Positions 1 to 6,462 of a stretch of 36,963 nucleotides of DNA are shown one piece after another. The stretch's first letter is position 1. Each line of letters opens with the position of its first letter. The stretch covers positions 1 through 36,963 of the forward strand of contig JAFDFZ010000037.1 in NCBI GenBank assembly GCA_019309565.1, read 5' to 3'. Made by a program: the position numbers and the translations under genes. The DNA is from Deltaproteobacteria bacterium (GTDB lineage: Bacteria; Desulfobacterota; Desulfobacteria; Desulfobacterales; SURF-15). The notes under the pieces are model-generated. The model made no database searches. It was given only the letters and a program-made list of their open reading frames with translations, and was not told where the DNA came from.

Positions 1-144
1 CAAGTACCTCCAGCCTTTTCCGTTCTCCGCAGGTTTTAAGGAAAGTTTAAGCACGATGGAATCAGGATCAATCTTCCAGAGGGGACGTGTTGCACTTAAT
101 TTTTCAGCAAGCTTAGTTTCGGCTTCTGACCGTACCCAGAGCAT
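1..144 (-). CDS. Partial CDS (5' end only), unknown function
   Basis: An open frame of 48 codons runs from an ATG at 144 off the left edge of the window, encoding a start of MLWVRSEAETKLAEKL. A GGTGA Shine-Dalgarno-like element lies 4 bases before the ATG. The frame begins 34 bases after the stop of the upstream GT2 gene, so it would be the next gene of the same operon. It is also in the same reading frame as that GT2 gene, separated only by the TGA at 178-180. I do not recognise the family from these 48 residues. The conclusion that this is a gene rests on the RBS, the operon position and the lack of stops. The rest lies outside the window. Confidence 0.4.
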   Translation of the reverse strand, partial: MLWVRSEAETKLAEKLSATRPLWKIDPDSIVLKLSLKPAENGKGWRYL

Positions 145-177
145 GGAATCACCGAAAGTTCCGATAAACGAATAACT

Positions 178-1176
178 TCAATCCTGAACTCTTATTTTCG
201 GTAAGCCGATTTCCTTTATGACCTTTTCCCAGAGCAAGCCCCTCCTTTCCTTCTTTTCTTGGAAAAACCAGCGTGTTCGCCGCAAAACAATAAGCGGTAG
301 AAAAATTGCATATCGTACTGAAATAAAAAAGTCATGAAAAAAAGCCGGAGGATCCGACCTGTTTTGAATTAGGTGATACAACACAAGAACCGGAAATAGA
401 AGCAGAATGATAACCAAAGGGTAGTGCTTAAAAAAAAGTCTATATTGCTCTTCCATCGCTAATCGTTTCTTGTTTGCCGAAAGCCTTCCGATCGAGGCTG
501 AAAACTTGTGATAAACATTTGCTTGGGGAACGTATTCCACAGTAAAGTTCGTATATTTCCACACACGGATACAAAAGTCGACATCTTCGAAGTAGGCAAA
601 AAAATCGGGATCCAACAGACCGACCTGGTCGAAGACCTCTCTTTTAACCGCCATCAGGGCTCCCGTGACCGCCAGCACCTCGCCCGCTTTACGCTGGATT
701 GCGCTACAAGGCATGCCGAAGTCTCGGTCCCACCCATAAGCCAGGAGATTGAGGTTCACACCCGTGCTGTTGATTATATTGGGATTTCCATACATCCTTA
801 CAGTCCCACCGAGCACTCCAACATCCGGATGGGTCTCACCGTATTGAATCAGTCGAAGCAGAAAATCGGGTTCCACCCGAGTGTCGTTGTTAAGCAGGAT
901 CACGTAATCTGCACCATGGGATAAGGCATGGCGGATTCCAACATTATTTCCTGCTGAAAAGCCCAGGTTGCGATCGTTTCGGATGATTTCAATCGATGGG
1001 AAAAAGGATTTTACAAATTCGACACTTCCGTCTGTCGAGTGGTTGTCAACAAGAACGATCTTGAAATTCTCGTATGAAATATTTTCCAGCGATTGAAGAC
1101 ACTCCTGCAGGTGATGTTTTCCGTTCCAGTTGAGAACAACAATGTAGGCCAGTGGGGTTATCTTGAATGAATTCAC
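178..1176 (-). CDS. GT2 family glycosyltransferase (rhamnosyltransferase-like)
   Basis: This is a cytoplasmic inverting sugar transferase of the GT-A fold that probably adds one sugar to the lipid-linked glycan. The nucleotide-binding motif VLNWNG is near residues 14-19, VDNHSTDG near 43-50, a NND metal-binding motif near 96-98 and the acceptor-side FED motif near 196-198. This order is typical of WbbL/RfbN-type GT2 enzymes. A hydrophobic stretch at about 253-270, with further hydrophobic residues beyond, suggests membrane anchoring at the C terminus. I chose the GTG at 1176 because GAGGAG sits just upstream (a short 3-base spacing) and the gene then begins 23 bases after the preceding stop. 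The open frame extends to 1281 but would there overlap the end of the preceding gene in a different frame. The donor sugar cannot be told. Confidence 0.88.
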   Translation of the reverse strand: MNSFKITPLAYIVVLNWNGKHHLQECLQSLENISYENFKIVLVDNHSTDGSVEFVKSFFPSIEIIRNDRNLGFSAGNNVGIRHALSHGADYVILLNNDTRVEPDFLLRLIQYGETHPDVGVLGGTVRMYGNPNIINSTGVNLNLLAYGWDRDFGMPCSAIQRKAGEVLAVTGALMAVKREVFDQVGLLDPDFFAYFEDVDFCIRVWKYTNFTVEYVPQANVYHKFSASIGRLSANKKRLAMEEQYRLFFKHYPLVIILLLFPVLVLYHLIQNRSDPPAFFHDFFISVRYAIFLPLIVLRRTRWFFQEKKERRGLLWEKVIKEIGLPKIRVQD

Positions 1177-1199
1177 CTGCTCCTCTATTCCTTTAACGG

Positions 1200-4100
1200 C
1201 TACGCGATTAAAAACGTGTCGGCTTCTAAGGAAAAATTCGGATTGTAGTATGGATCCCCGGACCTTATTACTTCGCCCCAACGCTTTTTCATATATTCGA
1301 CTTCCCTGTTAAAACGTTCCTGTTTTTCAGGAGTGTCCTCGTATCCGCGGCTCAAAGACTCGTGGTGGTAAAGTTCGGCATACGGCGTATATATGACACG
1401 GTAGCCCTTTTCCCTTATCTTCAGGCACAGGTCAATGTCGTTGAATGCGTGTGTGATATTTTCGTCAAAACCGCCGACCTCGTGGAAGACGGACCGCCGG
1501 ATCATCATACAGGCAGCCGTAACTGCACTAAGATTGTTAACCACCTTAAGCCTTCCAATATAACCGTAGGAATCTCTTCGCCAATGAAGGTGCGAATGTC
1601 CGGCAACGCCCCCTGGTCCAATGATCACACCACCATGTTGAACGGTGTCATCCGGGTAATAGAGCAAAGCACCCACACACCCAACCTCTTGGCGCTGCGC
1701 ATGCTCCAACATGGCCTCTATCCAGTCGGGTGTGATGATTTCGGTGTCGTTGTTAAGAAACAAGATATACTCAGATTCCGTTTTGGAGACGGCGAAATTG
1801 TTGATTGCGGAAAAGTTAAATTCTTTATTATATTCAAGAATCGTAATATTCGGTTTTTTTGAAATCTCTTTAAGATAGTGAAGTGTTGCATCCTCGCTGC
1901 TGCAGTTGTTGATGAGAAGAATGCTGTATTTTTTGTAGGTCGTTTTTTTTAATATGGATCTTATACATCTTTTTAGAGCTTCACTCTGGTCACGAAAGGG
2001 TATTATTATCGAAACCTCAGGCATTCCAATGATATGTCGTCGAAGCCTGAACGATCCCTTGAACAATCCGTCTTCAACCACACCATCAATTCCGTTTCTA
2101 TCAGCGTAATCCTGAAGCGCTCTTTTTGCCGCGTCGATTGCATAATCCTTAGCGTGAATCGAGGCTGCAGCAGAACCCGGGACCTGTCGCCAGTGGTAAA
2201 GCACTTTCGGAATATGAAAGATCCGGTCGGTTCGTTCAACAACCCGAAGGGCCAGGTCATAATCCTGGCTTCCGTCATAGCCCTTTCTGAACCCCCCGAT
2301 CTTATCTAAAAGCCGCTTTCGATACAGGCTGAAATGGCAGATATACATATAACACAAGAACATGTCCGGCGCCCAGTCGGGCTTAAAATGCGGCTGGCAC
2401 CTTTTTCCGTCGATGTCCAGCTTGTCCTCGTCGCTGTATATCAGATCGGCATCCGGGTGCCGGTTCAAGAGCTTGACGTTTTCATAAAGCGCATCGGGTG
2501 TTAATTCATCGTCGTTGTCGAGAAACCCGAAGAATTCACCGGTCGCCATTGCAAGGGCTTCGTTCGAGGCAAGGGAAATCCCCTGGTTTTTTTCCAGGAA
2601 CTTCACCCTGATCCGCGCATCTCCTGCAGCGTATTTTTCCAGTAACGGTCGGATATGCGTTTCGGTGGATGCATCATCTACGATACACAGCTCCCAGTTT
2701 TCGTAGTACTGGACCAGCACCGAGTCGATTGCCTTCTGTAGCCAAACCTTTGCGACATTGTATACCGGCATCACGATGCTGATTTTCGGCCTGTACGGAA
2801 AACCCTTTATTTCCCTTAGGATGGATGCTCGTTTTTCATCGGTTATCCGGTTTTTTTCCACCCATCTGTCGTATTCGCCTTCGACAGCCTTCAGGCTCTT
2901 AATGCCTCTGCGACGCTCGAGATAGAATTTGGTTTTCCGCCAGGCCGCCCCAAAACCTTCTTTCCGAAAGGTGTCCCTGGTCTTGTTTGCCAGCCTAAGG
3001 AGGTTGACCAACCTCCAAATGGCCATCGACTTGATGGAGGCCAGTTCCGAGCCAAGTGCATGAATGGTGGCGTCCTTTGCCTGGATCAGGGCCAACTGGG
3101 ACTGGATTTGCTTATCCTTTGCCTGGATCTGTTTGCTCTGGGCCTGGATCAGGTTTCGCTGAGTGGCAAGATGGCTTTTCTGGGCACGCACCCGGTGCCG
3201 TTGAATACGAATCTCTGTTTTCTGATCCCGGAGAATGCTGAACTTATTTTCAAGGATATACTGATAGGCATCTCTTTTTAACGCCACATACTCGACTGCA
3301 AACCGCACCTTTTGGATTTCACCTGCCGGAAGGGAGTACAGGATCCACGGATCCGAGGAATCGAATAGATACAAATCCGCCTTTTTCAACAACGCATTGT
3401 TTTCTATCTCATCCATTGGAACGATTCGCTCATCGGCCAGGGAAACGGACGCTTCAGAAATCTTAATTACGCAAAAATCATTGACTGGATCGAACCTGAG
3501 AAACCGGGGCTCCCTGAATCGGCACACGTCAAACTCAATCTCCTTCTCTGTGCCGTCGATGATCATCGAAATGGAGTTGGTCTCGTTTAATTCGGTGCCG
3601 GCACCTGCATAGACCTGTGCAATGGTCGGAGTGATCTCTATACCGCGTACGTTCCTGTAAAGCCGCTTATGCTTTTGGTAGATCCGCAAGCGCATCAGCA
3701 CCTGTTTTTCCTCGCCCATCCGGTCGATCATCGAATTTTCCATGGAGCGGTAAAAGAAAAGAATCTCCGGAATCCGGATCACCTTCCGATTCAACTCGAT
3801 GATGGAAAGCCAGAAATCCCAGTCTTCCCATCCGTACATCATGTTTGGGTCATAGCCGCCCACGCGTTCCCAGTCCGATTTTCGAAAAAAGCCTGAACAA
3901 AAAATGAGGTTATCGACAAGCATGCGCTCCAGGCTGAAGTCCGGCAAGTCCCAGGGACCGGTTTTCTGCCCGAAAAATTCGGCCATGCAATAGACGATTC
4001 CCACAGCCGGGTCCGAATCCAGGATACGGACCGCTTTTTCGAGGTACTCCCGTCCGATCCGGTCATCGGCATCCAGGGGGAGGATATATTCCCCCTTCGC

Positions 4101-4349
4101 CTCCTGGATACCGGTATTTCGTGCCGAGGCAAGCCCCCGGTTCGGGGTGTGGATCACCCGGGTCTTGGGCCGATCGTATTGGCTCAACAGTTCTATCGTG
4201 TCGGGATCTGTTGAGCCGTCGTTTACAACGATGATTTCAAAGTCATCAAATGTCTGCGCAAGAACCGAGTCCACGGCTTCATCCAGAAACCGCCCCTGGT
4301 TATAGCAGGGAATGACAACACTTACCTTCGCCATCGTAACCTGTTCCAA
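1200..4349 (-). CDS. Multidomain glycosyltransferase with three GT2 (GT-A) domains, beta module and coiled coil
   Basis: A 1049-residue protein with three complete GT-A modules. Domain 1 is at about 7-215 (VIPCYN at 12-17, VNDGSTD at 42-48, DADD at 93-96, WED near 174-176). Domain 2 is at about 522-745 (VMPVYN, VDDAST, DNDDE near 611-615). Domain 3 is at about 777-1000 (IIPFRD, INNCSS, NNDTE near 866-870, NDID near 970). Between domains 1 and 2 lie a beta-rich segment (about 236-356, containing LRFDP) and a coiled coil with strict heptads at 398-432. Such multi-domain GT2 proteins build several linkages of a repeat unit or act processively, and the coiled coil may set chain length or oligomer state. 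The start is either the TTG at 4349 (GGAGG 10 bases upstream) or the ATG at 4334. It follows the GT2-remnant scar. Confidence 0.9.
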   Translation of the reverse strand: MEQVTMAKVSVVIPCYNQGRFLDEAVDSVLAQTFDDFEIIVVNDGSTDPDTIELLSQYDRPKTRVIHTPNRGLASARNTGIQEAKGEYILPLDADDRIGREYLEKAVRILDSDPAVGIVYCMAEFFGQKTGPWDLPDFSLERMLVDNLIFCSGFFRKSDWERVGGYDPNMMYGWEDWDFWLSIIELNRKVIRIPEILFFYRSMENSMIDRMGEEKQVLMRLRIYQKHKRLYRNVRGIEITPTIAQVYAGAGTELNETNSISMIIDGTEKEIEFDVCRFREPRFLRFDPVNDFCVIKISEASVSLADERIVPMDEIENNALLKKADLYLFDSSDPWILYSLPAGEIQKVRFAVEYVALKRDAYQYILENKFSILRDQKTEIRIQRHRVRAQKSHLATQRNLIQAQSKQIQAKDKQIQSQLALIQAKDATIHALGSELASIKSMAIWRLVNLLRLANKTRDTFRKEGFGAAWRKTKFYLERRRGIKSLKAVEGEYDRWVEKNRITDEKRASILREIKGFPYRPKISIVMPVYNVAKVWLQKAIDSVLVQYYENWELCIVDDASTETHIRPLLEKYAAGDARIRVKFLEKNQGISLASNEALAMATGEFFGFLDNDDELTPDALYENVKLLNRHPDADLIYSDEDKLDIDGKRCQPHFKPDWAPDMFLCYMYICHFSLYRKRLLDKIGGFRKGYDGSQDYDLALRVVERTDRIFHIPKVLYHWRQVPGSAAASIHAKDYAIDAAKRALQDYADRNGIDGVVEDGLFKGSFRLRRHIIGMPEVSIIIPFRDQSEALKRCIRSILKKTTYKKYSILLINNCSSEDATLHYLKEISKKPNITILEYNKEFNFSAINNFAVSKTESEYILFLNNDTEIITPDWIEAMLEHAQRQEVGCVGALLYYPDDTVQHGGVIIGPGGVAGHSHLHWRRDSYGYIGRLKVVNNLSAVTAACMMIRRSVFHEVGGFDENITHAFNDIDLCLKIREKGYRVIYTPYAELYHHESLSRGYEDTPEKQERFNREVEYMKKRWGEVIRSGDPYYNPNFSLEADTFLIA
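3057..3152 (-). repeat. 21-bp in-frame tandem repeat encoding coiled-coil heptads
   Basis: Four consecutive 21-base units (3069-3152) plus a partial fifth (3057-3068) encode heptads of the pattern (L/Q)IQAxxx: LIQAQSK, QIQAKDK, QIQSQLA, LIQAKDA, then TIHA. At the DNA level the invariant core is ATCCAG at the same place in each unit. The repeat lies inside the coiled-coil linker of the three-domain glycosyltransferase. A gain or loss of one unit keeps the frame and changes the rod length by one heptad. Confidence 0.85.
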
Positions 4350-4356
4350 AAACCAT
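4300..4356 (-). promoter_or_regulatory. Strong Shine-Dalgarno with possible 18-codon leader overlapping the next gene start
   Basis: The best ribosome binding site of the region, TAAGGAGG, lies 3 bases before an ATG at 4356 and 10 bases before the TTG at 4349. The ATG reads an 18-residue peptide in the GT2-remnant frame, ending at 4300. The TTG reads into the three-domain glycosyltransferase. Either the site serves the TTG, or ribosomes translate a short peptide that ends 34 bases inside the big gene and re-initiate. I favour the TTG. Confidence 0.35.
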
Positions 4357-4560
4357 TATCCTCCTTACCAGGTTGTATTTGAGAATGCACCATATCGCCC
4401 GGAGTCCGTCCTTCCAGTTGATTTTTTTCCCTTCGGCATAGGTCCGACCGTGGTACGAAATCCCCACTTCACAGAACCGGCACTTGAGCTTAGCCGCCTT
4501 TGCCGTAATTTCGGGCTCGAAACCGAACCGATCCTCCTGCAGGGTTATTTGCTCCAGCAC
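4300..4560 (-). pseudogene. 3' fragment of a DPM1/GtrB-like GT2 glycosyltransferase gene
   Basis: The frame encodes about 86 residues that look like the C-terminal third of a polyprenyl/dolichyl-phosphate sugar synthase: EDRFGFEPEIT, KLKCRFCEVGISYHGRTY and EGKKINWKDG are family hallmarks. The catalytic N-terminal part (PAYNE, DDGSTD, DADLQ-type motifs) is absent. Upstream of codon 4560 the frame becomes unrelated hydrophobic sequence, although it stays open for some distance. Its 3' end runs 50 bases into the next gene. It is best read as a deletion remnant of an older gene. An expressed small protein cannot be excluded, because the frame could start at GTG 4560. Confidence 0.7.
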
Positions 4561-4658
4561 CTCTTTGAAAACAAAAAAACAACAGCCGCAAGCAGGAAAA
4601 CGACACTGATCGAAAACGGAGAAAAAAGCGGGACGAAAAAACGCACCAGATCAATCAT
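4545..4658 (-). CDS. Small 37-residue membrane ORF, probable truncated gene 5' end
   Basis: An ATG at 4658 overlaps the stop of the preceding membrane-protein gene by 8 bases (ATGATTGA), a typical coupled start. The peptide is a short amphipathic lead followed by one transmembrane helix (SISVVFLLAAVVFLF) and ends SKRCWSK. The N-terminal look, with a PLFSP element before a helix and then basic residues, recalls the 5' ends of YdcF/ElyC (DUF218)-type membrane proteins. That resemblance is weak. The frame stops shortly after entering the GT2 remnant, so it is probably the 5' stump of a gene whose remainder was deleted. It might also be a genuine small membrane protein. Confidence 0.4.
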   Translation of the reverse strand: MIDLVRFFVPLFSPFSISVVFLLAAVVFLFSKRCWSK

Positions 4659-6426
4659 TACCCACAAGCCAACCGGTCTGCCTGCCTAAGACCAAAATAA
4701 ATAGAGGGACACATTGCAGGGTGAGGCGATTCCAGGATGTGCCGACCTGCCAGGCAAGGTTCTGGTAATGAAAGAGAATGACGCCCAGAAAACCGGCAAG
4801 CAATGTTGCAGGAACCAGGATTTCGAGACGTTCCCGGCGGTTGCCGCGCAGCAGGCCATAGGCCGATCCGAAACCGATCATCCACAAAACGAGATTCCAT
4901 TGCCGGATATCCAACCAGATCCCGGCAATCAAATCTGCCGCCTCGGGCAGACGTTGAAAGGCCCGAAGAATCGAACGAAAATTCAGATAAATACCATCGA
5001 CCGCGTGGGAGCCCATCCCCATGACCACTTGCGTCCAGTAGAACCAGGGAAGGTACAGAAGGACAAACGGCAAAACATAAAACAGGAAAGCCTCTTTCCA
5101 CTTTTTCGGCGCAATCGAAAGAATCCACAAAAGAGAGACGGCACTAAAAAGAACCCCCTCGTTTTTCGTATAGGCGGCAGCGGTTGCCAAAAGCGCACTT
5201 AACAAAAGGTCAAATGGGCTGTTTTTTTCTTGCCAGCGCAACATGCAGCCGAAGGATCCGGTCGTCATCAACCACAGGGGGGCTTCGGCATATCCCCAGG
5301 ATGCCACCATGGGAACCAGAGGGATCGACAGAAACAGCACGGCCCCCAGGAGGGCTCTTTCCGAGCGTCCGGTCCATCTCCTGAGGAGAAGATAGATTTG
5401 AAGGGCCGTCAACACCATAAAGACCGGCCCCCAGCCTTTGCCCCAGTGTTCTTCCCACCCTCCGGCACACCAGCCGGAAAAGGCCCAGATAGTCGGCCAG
5501 AGCAGCGGGTAGTCTGCATGGCCGAAGTATGTCACCGATTGGAGCGGTTCACGGGCAAGAGCAAGAACCTTGGCCTTTGCGCCCCAAATCGCCCAGGCGT
5601 CCCAGTCGTCCGGGCCGACGATGACCGCCATCAACAAGGCAAGCATGAAAGAAAAGATGCCGAGTGCGAAAAGAAACCCCGATAAGGGCTGTACCTGGCG
5701 TCTTCCCGGCCTGGAAGAGGAAGAAAGTGTGTCTTTAAGCCGAATTCTAATTCTGTGGTACACAAACGTCCCTCCACCGATTACCCCCAGGCCCGAATAG
5801 ATCCAGAAACCGTACCGGGCGTTTTCCCAGATCCACACCGACACCAGTGAAAAACACATGAGCAGCAGGCAGGAAATTCCGAAAAAAGTCGGAAAGTTAA
5901 TGCCTCCAGCATGACAGGCTGCTTGAATGCCGAGTGCAACCAGGGAAACGAGCAGTACCGACAGGATGAGCCCTTTAGCTCCCGGACGAACGTCGTCGGT
6001 GGGGGGACCGCGTTTCGAATCTACTTTCCCCCAGTAAACGATCTTATCTCTTCCAGCATGGATACCATATTCGGAAGAACCCGAAGGGATTCTGGGGATC
6101 AACAGGTAGGTAAGGAAAGAGAGTGTATTCGGATCCCCGGAAGCCTTGTAATGAATCTTTTTCGGCCAGGATGAATCAATTTTTGAAAAGCTTTCAAGCA
6201 CAGCTGATGGAATACCGGCCCGGTTCAGCACGGCCTGCCTTTGGAGAAAGATATCTTTTCCAAGATAAAGGCGCCTTTCCCGTTGCCACCAGAGCCGGTA
6301 CATGCCTGCAAGAGCAGCAACGGTAAACAGAATCCAAACGATCAGCAAACCTCTGCGAACCGCCCGCCGGGCACGATACACGACACCCGAGGGCATCGTA
6401 CCCATTTTCTGAAATGCATGGGACAT
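4651..6426 (-). CDS. Polytopic membrane protein, GT-C-like glycosyltransferase
   Basis: A 591-residue integral membrane protein. One helix at about 25-46 is followed by a soluble loop (about 47-150, probably periplasmic) and then roughly ten more hydrophobic segments. The acidic motif DDWDAWAIWGAKAK (about 273-286) at a helix end, followed by a GHADYPLLWP element near 302-311, matches the first periplasmic loop of GT-C enzymes, where Asp residues act on polyprenyl-phosphate sugar donors. It sits directly after the DUF2304::GT-C gene and the polyprenyl-phosphate glycosyltransferase-like GT2. This suggests it uses the donor they provide. The 6426 ATG lies 37 bases after the preceding stop but has no clear Shine-Dalgarno, and ATGs at codons 8 and 11 are alternatives. 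The exact family and substrate are not recognisable by eye. Confidence 0.72.
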   Translation of the reverse strand: MSHAFQKMGTMPSGVVYRARRAVRRGLLIVWILFTVAALAGMYRLWWQRERRLYLGKDIFLQRQAVLNRAGIPSAVLESFSKIDSSWPKKIHYKASGDPNTLSFLTYLLIPRIPSGSSEYGIHAGRDKIVYWGKVDSKRGPPTDDVRPGAKGLILSVLLVSLVALGIQAACHAGGINFPTFFGISCLLLMCFSLVSVWIWENARYGFWIYSGLGVIGGGTFVYHRIRIRLKDTLSSSSRPGRRQVQPLSGFLFALGIFSFMLALLMAVIVGPDDWDAWAIWGAKAKVLALAREPLQSVTYFGHADYPLLWPTIWAFSGWCAGGWEEHWGKGWGPVFMVLTALQIYLLLRRWTGRSERALLGAVLFLSIPLVPMVASWGYAEAPLWLMTTGSFGCMLRWQEKNSPFDLLLSALLATAAAYTKNEGVLFSAVSLLWILSIAPKKWKEAFLFYVLPFVLLYLPWFYWTQVVMGMGSHAVDGIYLNFRSILRAFQRLPEAADLIAGIWLDIRQWNLVLWMIGFGSAYGLLRGNRRERLEILVPATLLAGFLGVILFHYQNLAWQVGTSWNRLTLQCVPLFILVLGRQTGWLVGND

Positions 6427-6462
6427 CTCGGAGGCTTGTCTGTGCCCTCTGGGGCTCTGTGG

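Noticed and set aside
508..924. Plus-strand open frame of 138 codons
   Set aside because: It lies antisense to a GT2 gene with clear motifs. It has no RBS or recognisable domain, and its composition mirrors the opposite strand.
3057..3152. Possible CRISPR-like or VNTR array
   Set aside because: The units are contiguous 21-mers without spacers and stay in frame within a coding coiled coil.
3060..3281. Plus-strand frame with repetitive Leu-Asp-rich sequence
   Set aside because: The apparent repeat is the antisense reading of the 21-bp coiled-coil heptad repeat of the minus-strand glycosyltransferase.
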